Part shown: in pieces, positions 1 to 9,848 of the stretch | Numbering within the stretch: position 1 is the first letter of the stretch | How the letters are laid out: the number at the start of each line of letters is the position of its first letter | From: Gammaproteobacteria bacterium | Lineage (GTDB): Bacteria > Pseudomonadota > Gammaproteobacteria > Pseudomonadales > Azotimanducaceae | NCBI GenBank assembly: GCA_009846005.1 | Contig: VXYL01000067.1 | Coordinates: forward strand, 41,482-105,481 | DNA length: 64,000 bases | Direction: 5' to 3' | Program-made: the position numbers and the translations under genes | Notes under the pieces: generated by a model | The model's database searches: none | Seen by the model: only the letters and a program-made list of their open reading frames with translations | What the model was told of the DNA's origin: nothing

Positions 1-3000
1 CCTCCAGAGCGGCTACCAGCCCGTCGCCGACGATTGCGGAACCCGGCGCGCCCGCGACGGCCTCAAGATGCAGGTGCGCAACGAACATCTCGATGTCCAC
101 AAGCCCCCCGGGTGCACCGAGTACGTCCCACCGCCCTTCGTCACGCTTCGGGCGCAGTGCCGACAGCGCTTCGTCAAGCGCGTCGAGCGGCCGCTCCCGG
201 CCGAGAACCGCCTGGCGGAGGGCTTCGAATCGTTCTCCGAGATCGCCGTCGGCAAATACAACGCGGGCATGCGCCAGAATGCGCAGATCGGCGGCGGACG
301 CCCCGTTCGCGTAGTACTCCTCGAGGGCACGAAGGGAATACGCCGAGCGTCCGTGACCTTCCCCGTGCCACGGCGGCTGCGGGTTGTAGAGCATCGCCGC
401 AGGCGACAGCTCGCCGAACACGCGGTCGAAGCGCTGCAGCAACGACGTGTGCCACGCCTGCGTGTCGGTCGTGCGAGCGCAGTCGTAGAGGAACAATATC
501 CGCAGCGGACCGCCGATGGCGAACTCTCGCCGGCCGTGCGCATCAAGCGCCACGAGGGCCAGCAAGTCGTCTTCCATGGCACCATGCTCCTTGGCGAAGT
601 CCTGACGAACCGCGGACAGCGTCTGCACCAGACAGGCATCGAGGATATGTGACAGCGGTCGCGCGGCTTCCCGCGGCTCCACCGCACCGCGCAGCATGTG
701 GGCACCAAGCTGGAACGCACGCTGCTGGGCCCAGTTCCGAGTCTCCGCGACGAGGTCGTCGGTCGAGGGTGCCTTCTCGGCAATCGCCGACAGCTCTTCA
801 CCCATCGCCTGCCGGTCGAATTCTCGCTGGTAGTAGAGCCGGACTAGACCCGTGCGGGCGATGCGGGCGGTTTCGGGGTCCAGACCCTCCTCGTCCTCGA
901 TCAACAGGTCGGTGAACTCGCGGCTCCGCAGGCTGTCCTGGAGAAAGGGGTAGCGCGCCAGCCACTGTACGATGCGCGGCGCCCGGCCGACGAGGTCGCC
1001 GAGACTCGTCGCAGTACGCCGGGTACCGGTGCCGACGCGGTGCAGGACAAGCCAAAGGGCCGGCACGAAAACGAGCGCCGCCACCGAGGACACCACAATG
1101 CCGAAGGCCAGCGAAACCACCATTGGAACCATCGGCGCGGCACTGGGACTGCGCGTCAGCATCAACGGCATCAGGCCGACGAATGACGTCACCGTGGTAA
1201 TGAGAATCGGCCGGCACCTGGCCGCAGCCGCATTCTCCAGGGCCGCTTCCACGGCGTCCCCGTCAGCGCGGAAGCGCTGGACGCCGTGAAGCAGCACCAA
1301 TGAGGCATTGATCGCCACCCCGGCGGCCGCCAAGAGCCCGAACGCGGACGGCATGGAAAAGCCGAGTACGATGCCCGGGATCATGGCCAGGAGGTGCCCC
1401 AAAACCGCGCCCACGAAGCAGAACGGCAGCACGGCCATGACGATGAGCGGCTGGTGGTACGAGCGCAGCGGGATCGCGAGGAGCGCGTAGATGGCGCCGA
1501 ACGCCGCCAGAAACAGCGGCCCGGCGCTGGCCACGGTCTCCCGCACGGCGCGGTTGCTCTCGATCTCGTAGCCAAGTCCGGGATTCGCGTCCACCGCGGC
1601 GCCCAGGAACGGTTCCATGGCGTCCAGCACCGCGTTGCCGGAGGTCTGATTCAGGTCGACCTTTGCGGATACGTTGACGGAACGAACGCTGTCGACACGC
1701 TCGATCAACTGCGTTCCCCGCCCCCATTCCGCCCTGGCGACTGTGCGAAACGGCACGTACGTTCCGGCAGGCGTTCGGACGTGGAGCGACTGCAAGGACT
1801 CAAGCGACCGCCGCGCCTCGGCCGGGTAGCGAACCATGACGCGCAGGTCGTCCTCCCCGCGCTGGACGCGCTGCGCTTCCTCGCCGTAGAAGGCCTGCCT
1901 GACCTGCCGCCCCACATCGGAGAGGGTGAACCCAAGCGCGGCGCCGGCGTCGGTGAGCGAAAGCGAGAGTTCCTCCTTGCCTTCCCTGAACGAGTTGGAG
2001 ACTTCGAGGACACCCGGGTAGCCTGCTAGCTCAGCCTCCACGGCGGCGGAAACGGCCTTGAGATCGTCCATGCTGTCCCCGAACAGCCGGATGTCGATGT
2101 CCGGAGCCAGCTGCCTGAAGTCGGTCACGAACACAAGCTGCTCGGCATCTTCGATCGGCGCGGTCGCAGTCCGCCACGCGCGGGCCACCTCGACGGTCGT
2201 AATCCCGCGCTCCTCGGAGGGGGACAACTGCAGATAGATCTCGCCAAGGTGGCTTCCGGTCGGGGCCGTGTCGCCGCCCGTCCCGCCAGGGAGGTGCGAG
2301 CCATGCGACTCCGCTATGTGCATGATGACCGGCACGCCGTGTTCGCGGGCAAGCTCGGTCTGCAAACCCTGAGCCGACGCGACCAACCGCTCGAGCGCGC
2401 GAGCGGTGTCGATCTGCGGTACGCCAAACGGCATGGACAGCTTGGCCACGATCCGGTCGCCCTGATCCGAAATGAGGAACGAGAACGGCAAGTGGCCGCC
2501 GACCACCGTCGCGATAGCCAGCCCGATCGCGACGGCCCCGGACGTGACCGTCAGCACCCGCCGTCGAAGCGCGCGCCGGATCATGCGGCGGAAGGCCCCC
2601 TGGATGAACGTCTCGAGCCCGCGTTCGAAGCGCACCTGAACGCGTGCGAATGCCGCGCCCAGCCAACGCAGCGCGCCGCTCACGTGTGCAGCCACGACCA
2701 GGCATAGAACGCCGATTGCGAGGCCGACCGCGTCCCGCCCATCCGCTGCCAGCACGACCGCAGCGAGCACGGCGACAGTCAGCAGCGCGATGCCGAAATC
2801 GCCGAGCGGCATCGAATCCGGCCGATGTCCGAGATGCAGCGGCAGGATCACGTGGCACTCGATCAGCGAAAACGCCAGGCAGCAGATCACCGGTGCCGCG
2901 ACCGCCGCCATGAACTGACCGGCAACGCCGGTCAGGAAGAGCATCGGGACGAACGCGGCCACGGTCGTCAGAACGCCAAACGTGACGGGCACGAACACGC

Positions 3001-4276
3001 GCCGGGCACCTTCGATGGCACCTGCCAGCTGTCCGGCGCCTTCGCGCTGCGCCACGTAGGCCGATTCGCCGACGACGACCGCGTCGTCGACCAAGAGCCC
3101 GAGAACCAATATGAAGCCGATGAGCGAGATCGCGTCGATCGAGACCCCGAAGCAGAACAGCAGGAACACGGCACCGAGCAGCGCGATGGGGATGCCCGCC
3201 GCAACCCAAAGCGCCAGGTGAGGCCGCAGGAACAGCGCCAGGACCACCAGCACTAGCAACAGCCCCTGCAAGCCGCTGTCGATCAACGTGGTTAGGCGAT
3301 CCACAAGCAAGGACGACTGGTCGTTCCACACCGTGAGCGTGACACCTTCTCCATACTTGGCCCCGGACTCGGCCACATAGCGTCTGACCTGGGCCGATAT
3401 CTCCCGCAGATCCTGGCTTCCCACCTGGGAAACCCGTACCAGCGCCGCCGGGCGCCCATCGAACCGGAACTCCTGCCCCGTGTCGGCGAAGCCGTCGACG
3501 ACGCGCGCCACATCCTCAAGCAGCACCCGCGTCCCGTCGTCGCGCGTGGTCACCTCGATCCTCCTAAACTCCTCCCCGGCATCCGCTTGCCCTTGCGTAC
3601 GCAGCAGCAGTTCACCCCGGTCCGTCTTGATCGCCCCGCCCGGCAGATCGAGGGAGTTGCCGCGAATTGCGCCCGCGACCTGATCGAAGGTGAGTTGGTT
3701 GCGTTGCAGGGACGCCTCGGAGACCTCGACGGAGATCTCGTAGGGGCGCACGTTGGCAACAGACGCCCGCATGACCGCCGGCAGGACGAGCAGGTCGTTG
3801 CGGACCCGGCGCGCCAGCTCCTTCAAGTCTCTCTCGTCCGTGGGGCCCGTGACCGTCACCTCGATCACCACGTCGCTTGACGACAGCAGCCGGACGACCG
3901 GCGTCTCCGTCTCCTTCGGCAAGGTGTCGATGGCGTTGACCTGGTTCTGGACGTCGGCGAGCGCGGCGGCACGATCGGCGTCGAAAAGCAACGCGACCAT
4001 CACTCGGCACCGCCCCTCCTCTGCCGTCGACCGAATGCGGTCAACGCCGTCGATGCCGTCGAGCTTCTCATCGATGCGGGCACAGACCGCGGTTTCGACC
4101 TCCTCGGGTGCGGCGCCGAGGTACGGAACCACGATGCTGATGACCGGCACGTCGAGGTCCGGCCAGATCTGCACCGATATACGCGCGAACGACGCGATGC
4201 CGGCAAGAAGCAGGAATGCCACCAGAAGATTGGTCGCCACCGGATTGGTGGCGAACCAGGAGACTACGCGTTTCAC
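1..4276 (-). CDS. RND efflux permease fused to a GlnE-like module (3' end beyond window)
   Basis: Inner-membrane RND permease predicted to export substrates by proton antiport with the adaptor encoded just upstream. The frame is open from a GTG at 4276 to the window edge: at least 1425 residues, with no stop. Residues 1 to about 1080 are a normal RND: first membrane helix near 12-32, the TM4 acidic pair D397-D398 in VDDAVVVGE, and a late GVAINASLVLLH helix. From about residue 1101 the protein continues as a GlnE-type adenylyltransferase half: RIVQWLARYPFLQDSL, a helical part, REFAIGGPLRILFLYD near 1250, LAHARVVFADGDLGERF, and GGLVDIE at about 1389-1395. The catalytic S-D-x-D and R-L-R-P-S motifs of real GlnE are not kept, so the module is probably a pseudo-enzyme. 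RND C-termini face the cytoplasm, so the topology works. The GTG overlaps the adaptor stop (GTGA). The missing 3' end hides the rest of the helical domain. Confidence 0.85.
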   Translation of the reverse strand, partial: MKRVVSWFATNPVATNLLVAFLLLAGIASFARISVQIWPDLDVPVISIVVPYLGAAPEEVETAVCARIDEKLDGIDGVDRIRSTAEEGRCRVMVALLFDADRAAALADVQNQVNAIDTLPKETETPVVRLLSSSDVVIEVTVTGPTDERDLKELARRVRNDLLVLPAVMRASVANVRPYEISVEVSEASLQRNQLTFDQVAGAIRGNSLDLPGGAIKTDRGELLLRTQGQADAGEEFRRIEVTTRDDGTRVLLEDVARVVDGFADTGQEFRFDGRPAALVRVSQVGSQDLREISAQVRRYVAESGAKYGEGVTLTVWNDQSSLLVDRLTTLIDSGLQGLLLVLVVLALFLRPHLALWVAAGIPIALLGAVFLLFCFGVSIDAISLIGFILVLGLLVDDAVVVGESAYVAQREGAGQLAGAIEGARRVFVPVTFGVLTTVAAFVPMLFLTGVAGQFMAAVAAPVICCLAFSLIECHVILPLHLGHRPDSMPLGDFGIALLTVAVLAAVVLAADGRDAVGLAIGVLCLVVAAHVSGALRWLGAAFARVQVRFERGLETFIQGAFRRMIRRALRRRVLTVTSGAVAIGLAIATVVGGHLPFSFLISDQGDRIVAKLSMPFGVPQIDTARALERLVASAQGLQTELAREHGVPVIMHIAESHGSHLPGGTGGDTAPTGSHLGEIYLQLSPSEERGITTVEVARAWRTATAPIEDAEQLVFVTDFRQLAPDIDIRLFGDSMDDLKAVSAAVEAELAGYPGVLEVSNSFREGKEELSLSLTDAGAALGFTLSDVGRQVRQAFYGEEAQRVQRGEDDLRVMVRYPAEARRSLESLQSLHVRTPAGTYVPFRTVARAEWGRGTQLIERVDSVRSVNVSAKVDLNQTSGNAVLDAMEPFLGAAVDANPGLGYEIESNRAVRETVASAGPLFLAAFGAIYALLAIPLRSYHQPLIVMAVLPFCFVGAVLGHLLAMIPGIVLGFSMPSAFGLLAAAGVAINASLVLLHGVQRFRADGDAVEAALENAAAARCRPILITTVTSFVGLMPLMLTRSPSAAPMVPMVVSLAFGIVVSSVAALVFVPALWLVLHRVGTGTRRTATSLGDLVGRAPRIVQWLARYPFLQDSLRSREFTDLLIEDEEGLDPETARIARTGLVRLYYQREFDRQAMGEELSAIAEKAPSTDDLVAETRNWAQQRAFQLGAHMLRGAVEPREAARPLSHILDACLVQTLSAVRQDFAKEHGAMEDDLLALVALDAHGRREFAIGGPLRILFLYDCARTTDTQAWHTSLLQRFDRVFGELSPAAMLYNPQPPWHGEGHGRSAYSLRALEEYYANGASAADLRILAHARVVFADGDLGERFEALRQAVLGRERPLDALDEALSALRPKRDEGRWDVLGAPGGLVDIEMFVAHLHLEAVAGAPGSAIVGDGLVAALE

Positions 4277-5457
4277 GGCACCTCTGCCGGTGCGCCCCCG
4301 TTGCCCGCCGTCCGGACGGTCAGTCCGTCGACCGCGCCCGGCAGTCGCGTGAGCGAGACCCGTTCGCCGGTACGCAAGCCCAGAACGTAGGCTTCCTCGC
4401 CGAGCAGACGCAGCACTTCCACCGCCCGCACGGCGAGCCGATCATCCGCCTCGACCACATGGACATGCCCTTCCGACTGAAGCGCGGCGCGGGGGAGCAC
4501 CACGGCGTTACCGACCTCGCGTCCCTCGATCTCGGCATCGACGAAAAGACCCACCGTGAGCGGCGGCTTGCCTGCCGGCTGATCGTAGGGTCGCTGCACT
4601 TCGGCGATCATCTTGACCATCCGGGTCCCGGGATCGATCTCGCCTTCCGTGCGCACGATTCGGCCGTGCCACTCATGCTCGCGACCCGCGAACCGGGCGC
4701 GCAGAACCACGGTAAGCCGGGCCGCAGCATCAAACGCACCGCCGAGGGGCACCGGCAGAAACGCCAGATCCTCGTCGTGCACCGGCAGGCGCACTTCGGC
4801 GATATCGACCGAGTAAAGATTGGCAACGGTCTCCCCGCGGTTGACGAACTGGCCCGGGTCCACCGATTCGCTTCGGACGCGACCGTCATACGGTGCGACG
4901 ATGCGCGTTCGCTCGAGGTCCCGTTCTGCTCGAAGTTCCTGGGCCGTCGCCTCGCGAACGTGCGCTTCGGCCAGCAGTTGGCGGTTCTCCGCTTCATCGC
5001 GGTTCGATATGCTGACCGAATCCGTCGCCGTCAGCCGATCCTGGCGGGCGAACGCCCGGCGTGCCTGCGCCAGTTCGCTTCTCGCGGAAGCCAGCCGTGC
5101 GCGCGCCTGCTCCAACGCCAGTTCGTAGTCGACGCGGTCGATGGTGACCAGCACGTCGTCCCGCTTGAAAAAACCGCCGGAAACCATGGAATCCGCAACG
5201 GATACGACGCGACCGGAAACCTCGGACACCAGGCGGCTCTCGGTCTTCGGCAGCACCACGCCATGTGCTGCCACGGTCAGCCGAACCGGACCGGGACGTA
5301 CCTCCACGAAACGCACGAGCGGTGCCCGAACCCCAGAGTCTTCCGGCTCCGTCACGGGCCCCCTCGCCACGATCACGACCATCAGCGCGATTCCCACGAC
5401 GGCGACCGAGAACGAGCCCAGGTAGCGTTTGATGGTCGTCCGGCTAGCCCGACTCAT
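4273..5457 (-). CDS. Periplasmic adaptor (HlyD/MFP family) of the RND-GlnE pump
   Basis: Membrane-fusion protein that would bridge the RND permease to an outer-membrane channel. The 394-residue product starts with a short basic segment and one membrane anchor at about 12-32, then a barrel/lipoyl half, a coiled-coil hairpin rich in Ala, Arg and Glu near 110-175 (LEQARARLASARSELAQA), the second lipoyl half (IVAPYDGRVRSESVDPG near 190) and beta-barrel and membrane-proximal domains. Its length is typical for the family. It lies 78 nt after the preceding RND gene and its TGA overlaps the GTG of the following RND gene, so translation of the two is probably coupled. Substrate is unknown. No lipobox is present, so the anchor is transmembrane and not lipid. 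Confidence 0.9.
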   Translation of the reverse strand: MSRASRTTIKRYLGSFSVAVVGIALMVVIVARGPVTEPEDSGVRAPLVRFVEVRPGPVRLTVAAHGVVLPKTESRLVSEVSGRVVSVADSMVSGGFFKRDDVLVTIDRVDYELALEQARARLASARSELAQARRAFARQDRLTATDSVSISNRDEAENRQLLAEAHVREATAQELRAERDLERTRIVAPYDGRVRSESVDPGQFVNRGETVANLYSVDIAEVRLPVHDEDLAFLPVPLGGAFDAAARLTVVLRARFAGREHEWHGRIVRTEGEIDPGTRMVKMIAEVQRPYDQPAGKPPLTVGLFVDAEIEGREVGNAVVLPRAALQSEGHVHVVEADDRLAVRAVEVLRLLGEEAYVLGLRTGERVSLTRLPGAVDGLTVRTAGNGGAPAEVP

Positions 5458-5535
5458 GCACCGTCGTCCTCAGACCTTCGCCGGCACGGGCGTATGCGGT
5501 TCCGTAACGCTATTCGGCCCTCGGCTGGGACAATG

Positions 5536-8500
5536 TCAAATCGCGGCATCGGCTCGCCGCGGCCACGCCATGCCGGCGCGTTCGCGGACGCCTTCCCCGA
5601 TCAGCAGGATGGCAGGCACGACGAAGAGTATCCCCAAGCTGCCCGCCGCAAGCCCGCCGATGATGCTGACCACCATCGGCACGTAATTGGTAACCGTGGC
5701 CTCCGACGTCAGATAAAGCACAGGCAACAGGCCGCCAACGGTCGTCACGGTGGTCAGGAAGATCGGCCTGAAACGCTCCCGCACGGCACCCGCGATTGCC
5801 GCGATCGCCGGCAGGTCCGAACCGGCGCGCAGGCTATTGCACCGGTCCATGAGGAGCAGCGTGTCATTGATGACGACCCCGAGGACGGCGACCACCCCGA
5901 ATGCGGACGCCAGGTTCATGTCGTAGCCCAGCGACAGGTGCGCCAACACGGCCCCGGCCGCCGCCAGCGGCATCGCCGTCAGCACGACCAGCGGCTGCAC
6001 GTAGCTGCGGAACTGTATGGCTATGATCATATAGATCACCAGGAGCGCGACCGGCAACGTATAGGCCAGCGGCGCGAGGGACTGCTCGTCGTCACCCACG
6101 CCCGTGCGAGACCATGCCAGCCCAAGGCCGGGATACCGCTTCTCAAGTTCCGGTAGCACACTGTCTTCGACGTGCGCCCACAGCTCGCGCGGTGTTGTCA
6201 CCGCACGATCCACGAAAGAGCCCACTTCAGCTGCGCGAACGCCATCGATCCGCAGCAGCGTTTCGAGTTCGCGACTCTCCACCACCCTCGCCGCCACACC
6301 TAAGGGGATGTCGCCGCCCATCGGCAGCTCGATGCGCTCGTCCACGAGTTCGGCGAAACTCCGCCGCCGATTCTCAGGGTAACGGACCACGACCTTGACC
6401 TCGTCCCGTCCGCGCTGGACGCGCTGCACCTCGGTGCCGAAGAAGCGCGCCCGGAGCTGTGCCGCCAACTCGCCCGCGGTAAGTCCTGCGGCCTTTCCCG
6501 CAGGCGTCAGGTGCAGATCGAAGTGACGCCTGCCCGGAGTCAGGGAGTCAAAGGCATCCAGCACACCGGGGGCAGCCTTGATCGCCCCGACCATGTCTGC
6601 GGCGGCCCGCGCGAGGATGTCGCTGTCCGGGTGGACAAGAGCCACCGAGAGGTCGTAACCGCTGCCGTAACGATCCGCCGTCGAGAACGTCAGCTGGTCG
6701 GCGCCAATGACCTCGCCGACGTTCCGTCGCCACGCCCGGGCGACCTCCTCGGCGCTCACCGTGCGTTGCGACTCCTCCCGGAGCTGCAGCGTAACGGCGG
6801 TGAGATGAGTGGCACGACTCCCATCCGCCGCGAAGATGCCGCGGGAGGGGCGGTGCCCGACAACCGTGGCGACCGAGACGATTGGGAACCCACCAAGCTC
6901 CTCGTTGCTCCGTCTGGCCGCATCCTCCAACTGGCGCGCTCCCGCGTGTGTGACTTCAAGCGGCGTTCCCACAGGATAGGTGATGGCCGCCTCGACCCTT
7001 CCGGTACCGAGGGCCGCCACGTCGCCAACGCGGACAACGCCGCCGCCGAGCAACGCACCGCTAACGACCACCAGACCAACCGCTACCAGCACAGCAGCGA
7101 CCGGGTGGCGGGTCGCCGCCGCAACAGCGGGTACGGCGACGCGGTCGCGGAGGACGTCGATCGCCTCTCTGACCCGCGCCTGAACAGCAGCCATGGGCCA
7201 ACGACTCCAGTCGCCCCCGTGCGCTAGATGCGACGGCAGGATCAAAAACGCCTCCAACAGCGACACGCCCAGCACCAAGAAAGCGACGATCGGGAACACG
7301 CTCAGGAACTGGCCCAACACGCCGTAGGTGAATAGCAGCGGGGAGAAGGCCAGCAGCGTCGTAGCAACGCCGACCACCACCGGCCAGAACACGCGCTGCG
7401 CCCCGGCAACCGCCGCAGCCGCTCCCACCAGACCACGTTCCCGCTCCGTCGCGACGCTCTCCCCCACCACCACCGCGTCGTCGACGACGATGCCGATCAT
7501 CATGATCATCGCGAAGACCGTCGCCAGGTTGAAGGTGAGATCGAACGCCGGGAACAACAACGCCGCACCCAGGAAGGAGACCGGCAAACCGACCGCCACC
7601 CATGTCGCAAAGCGAAAGTCGAACACCAGCGCAAGGACGAGGAACACAAGCACGAGGCCCAGCGCGCCCGTGCCCGTGACCAGGTCCATGCGAGCCGACG
7701 CCCGCCGGGAGCTATCTTCCCAGATGGTCACCTCGGCCCCCGGTGGCGGGGCATAGTCGGCGAGCATTGTCCGCACATCGTGGGCAATCTGCACCTCCGA
7801 CTCGCCTAGCTGCGCTGCTAGCGCGGTCACGAAGACGGCCGGCACGCCGTCGAGTTCGGTAACACCTACAGCGTCCCCGAACCCTTCGCTGACTGTCGCC
7901 ACGTCCCCCACCGTGACCAGCGCGCCGCCCGGGGACGACAGTAGAACCACGTCCTCGAACTCCTCGGCACGGATGCGCCGGTCGTCAACGCGAACGACCA
8001 TCCCGCCGGCGCTGGTCAGCAGACGCCCGGACGTGAGGTCCACCGACGAGCTCCGAACCTTGCGCGCCACCTCGCCGATGGTCAGGCCATGCTCGCGCAA
8101 CGCCTCCTCGTCGACCTCGATGACGATCTCTCTCTCCGGCGACCAGTCAAGCGAAACGCTTGACACCGCGGGTAGCGCGAGCATGTCCTCGCGCATCTGC
8201 TCCGCCGCGACGCGCAGCCCCTCCGTCGACAGCTCAGCCGAGGTCAAGGCCACCGTGATCGCCGGAACGTGCACGAACGGTATGCCGACCTCGGGCTGCT
8301 CCGCGTCAGGCGGCGGGAACCTCTCGATGCGGTCGACCGCCGTGCGTGCCTCGCCCAGCACCTCCTCGGTGTCCGCGAACGCACCCACCTCAAGCGTGAC
8401 GGTGCCAACATCCGCCGACGCCTCGGAAACCACCCGGCGTACCCCGGCCAGCCCGACTACGCGCTCCTCGATTCGACGCGTGATGGTCTCCTCGACCTCC

Positions 8501-8718
8501 GTCGGACTCGACCCGGGGTATGGCACCGTGACGCTGACTGTCCTGCCGTCCACGTCAGGAATGATCTCGACGTCGATTCCCGACGCGACGAACAGCCCGC
8601 CGCCGAGGGCGAATAACATGAGCAGGCTACCCGCCACGCGGCGGCGCACGAACGCGGCGATCACCGCGCCCACACCGCTGGGAGCTTCCTGCCCGCCCGA
8701 ATCGCTAGACGCGGTCAT
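5536..8718 (-). CDS. RND efflux permease (first pump of the operon)
   Basis: Proton-driven inner-membrane RND transporter of 1060 residues, the usual length for the AcrB-like family. The ATG at 8718 overlaps the stop of the adaptor gene (ATGA), which sets this start rather than an upstream in-frame codon. A first membrane helix follows the N-terminal tail (about 25-50), then the first periplasmic porter region (VPYPGSSPTEVEETIT). D413-D414 in MIGIVVDDAVVVGES are the expected TM4 proton-relay acids. A second porter region and a late VVAVLGVVINDTLLLMD helix follow. There is no C-terminal extension, unlike its paralogue in the same operon, so this gene is a useful internal control for the fusion. 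It pairs with the adaptor at 8715-9848. Confidence 0.93.
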   Translation of the reverse strand: MTASSDSGGQEAPSGVGAVIAAFVRRRVAGSLLMLFALGGGLFVASGIDVEIIPDVDGRTVSVTVPYPGSSPTEVEETITRRIEERVVGLAGVRRVVSEASADVGTVTLEVGAFADTEEVLGEARTAVDRIERFPPPDAEQPEVGIPFVHVPAITVALTSAELSTEGLRVAAEQMREDMLALPAVSSVSLDWSPEREIVIEVDEEALREHGLTIGEVARKVRSSSVDLTSGRLLTSAGGMVVRVDDRRIRAEEFEDVVLLSSPGGALVTVGDVATVSEGFGDAVGVTELDGVPAVFVTALAAQLGESEVQIAHDVRTMLADYAPPPGAEVTIWEDSSRRASARMDLVTGTGALGLVLVFLVLALVFDFRFATWVAVGLPVSFLGAALLFPAFDLTFNLATVFAMIMMIGIVVDDAVVVGESVATERERGLVGAAAAVAGAQRVFWPVVVGVATTLLAFSPLLFTYGVLGQFLSVFPIVAFLVLGVSLLEAFLILPSHLAHGGDWSRWPMAAVQARVREAIDVLRDRVAVPAVAAATRHPVAAVLVAVGLVVVSGALLGGGVVRVGDVAALGTGRVEAAITYPVGTPLEVTHAGARQLEDAARRSNEELGGFPIVSVATVVGHRPSRGIFAADGSRATHLTAVTLQLREESQRTVSAEEVARAWRRNVGEVIGADQLTFSTADRYGSGYDLSVALVHPDSDILARAAADMVGAIKAAPGVLDAFDSLTPGRRHFDLHLTPAGKAAGLTAGELAAQLRARFFGTEVQRVQRGRDEVKVVVRYPENRRRSFAELVDERIELPMGGDIPLGVAARVVESRELETLLRIDGVRAAEVGSFVDRAVTTPRELWAHVEDSVLPELEKRYPGLGLAWSRTGVGDDEQSLAPLAYTLPVALLVIYMIIAIQFRSYVQPLVVLTAMPLAAAGAVLAHLSLGYDMNLASAFGVVAVLGVVINDTLLLMDRCNSLRAGSDLPAIAAIAGAVRERFRPIFLTTVTTVGGLLPVLYLTSEATVTNYVPMVVSIIGGLAAGSLGILFVVPAILLIGEGVRERAGMAWPRRADAAI

Positions 8719-9848
8719 CGCTCGCCACCATCGGCAACGGCTTTCACCGCCAGTCCGGACCGTTCGCCCGGAACCGCGCCGAGAACGACTCCTTCCCGCG
8801 CGTCGAACGACGCCACGATCCATCCGGTGTCGGTTCGACCGAGCGTACGCGGCGTCTCCTGCAACAGTTTGCCGTCGTCCACCAGCCATACGCTGTCGTC
8901 GGCACGGTGCGCCTCGGGCGGCAGGAGGTACGCATTGTCGAACGCGGGCCCGTCTAGGGCTACGCGAACGAACGTCCCAGGCGGGGGACCCTTCGCGTCC
9001 GCGAAGTCCAGCAGCAGCATGGACAGCCGTGTACGCGGGGCCAGCACTGAAGAGACCTGCGAGACCACCGCCTCGAAGCGTTGCCCTCCGGCGAGAACGG
9101 TGGCCGGCCGACCGCGCGGGTCGCCGAGATACGCCAGATCATCCACCGGGATCGGCGCGCGCGTCTCCAGGCGACCGGTCTGGAATACCGTACCGACACT
9201 CGTTGCGCGTGAGACGACCTCGCCAACCGACACGGGCGCAGCGATCACGGTGCCGTCGAAAGGCAGCGAGAACCGCGTTTCGGACAACTGCATCTCGGCC
9301 AGCTTGACGTCCGCAATGGCTGCCTGCACACGGCCCTCGAAACGTTCGATCTGGCCCAAGCGCGCAACCGCTGGCGGAACCTCCGCGCCCGGGTTTCGCT
9401 CCCGATACTGTGCCGCGTCCAGAGCCCCTTGGTCCTGGTGGCGGCGGAGCCTTCCGCGAGTCGCCGCGAGCATGCCCTGCGCCCGCTCGAGCCTCAGTTC
9501 GGTGTCCTCCGGGTCCACGACGAACAACGTCTCGCCTGCCTTAAACGTCCCGCCTGCACGTAGAGCGGGCGAGACTTGGACCACGCGGCCAGACGCCAAC
9601 GGACGCAACGCGACCAGTGTCCGCGCATGGACTTCCCCGGTGAGCGTCACCGTCAGCGAATGCGAACCGACCTCCGGGCGCAGAACCCGCACCGACGGGG
9701 CTTCCGCGCTGCGGATCGAGTCCTCGCCTATTGGTGCCACGCCCGGAGAGCGGGCGAAGTAGATGCCCGCAGCCAAAGCGATTATGAGCAAGCCAACCTG
9801 CGCCCAGCCGACCCAGCCGCGCGATTCGCGCTCCGCAGCATCCGCCAT
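8715..9848 (-). CDS. Periplasmic adaptor (HlyD/MFP family), first gene of the four-gene efflux operon
   Basis: Adaptor subunit of a tripartite efflux pump, 377 residues. It has an N-terminal membrane anchor at about 15-33 (VGLLIIALAAGIYFA), a biotinyl/lipoyl-like half with LRAGGTFKAGETLFVVDPED, a helical hairpin (about 120-185), the second lipoyl half (LPFDGTVIAAPVSVGEVVS) and a beta-barrel domain. The hairpin is rather short and contains a proline-rich turn (GAEVPPAVARLG). Stop and next start overlap as ATGA, indicating translational coupling to the RND permease. It heads the order adaptor-RND-adaptor-RND. No regulator gene is adjacent and no promoter could be assigned with confidence. Confidence 0.9.
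   Translation of the reverse strand: MADAAERESRGWVGWAQVGLLIIALAAGIYFARSPGVAPIGEDSIRSAEAPSVRVLRPEVGSHSLTVTLTGEVHARTLVALRPLASGRVVQVSPALRAGGTFKAGETLFVVDPEDTELRLERAQGMLAATRGRLRRHQDQGALDAAQYRERNPGAEVPPAVARLGQIERFEGRVQAAIADVKLAEMQLSETRFSLPFDGTVIAAPVSVGEVVSRATSVGTVFQTGRLETRAPIPVDDLAYLGDPRGRPATVLAGGQRFEAVVSQVSSVLAPRTRLSMLLLDFADAKGPPPGTFVRVALDGPAFDNAYLLPPEAHRADDSVWLVDDGKLLQETPRTLGRTDTGWIVASFDAREGVVLGAVPGERSGLAVKAVADGGER

Noticed and set aside
2031..3329. A 432-codon minus-strand frame over the RND-GlnE gene
   Set aside because: It is in another frame on the same strand; its Arg/Ala-rich translation shows no RND feature, while the low-position frame 2 reads as RND throughout.
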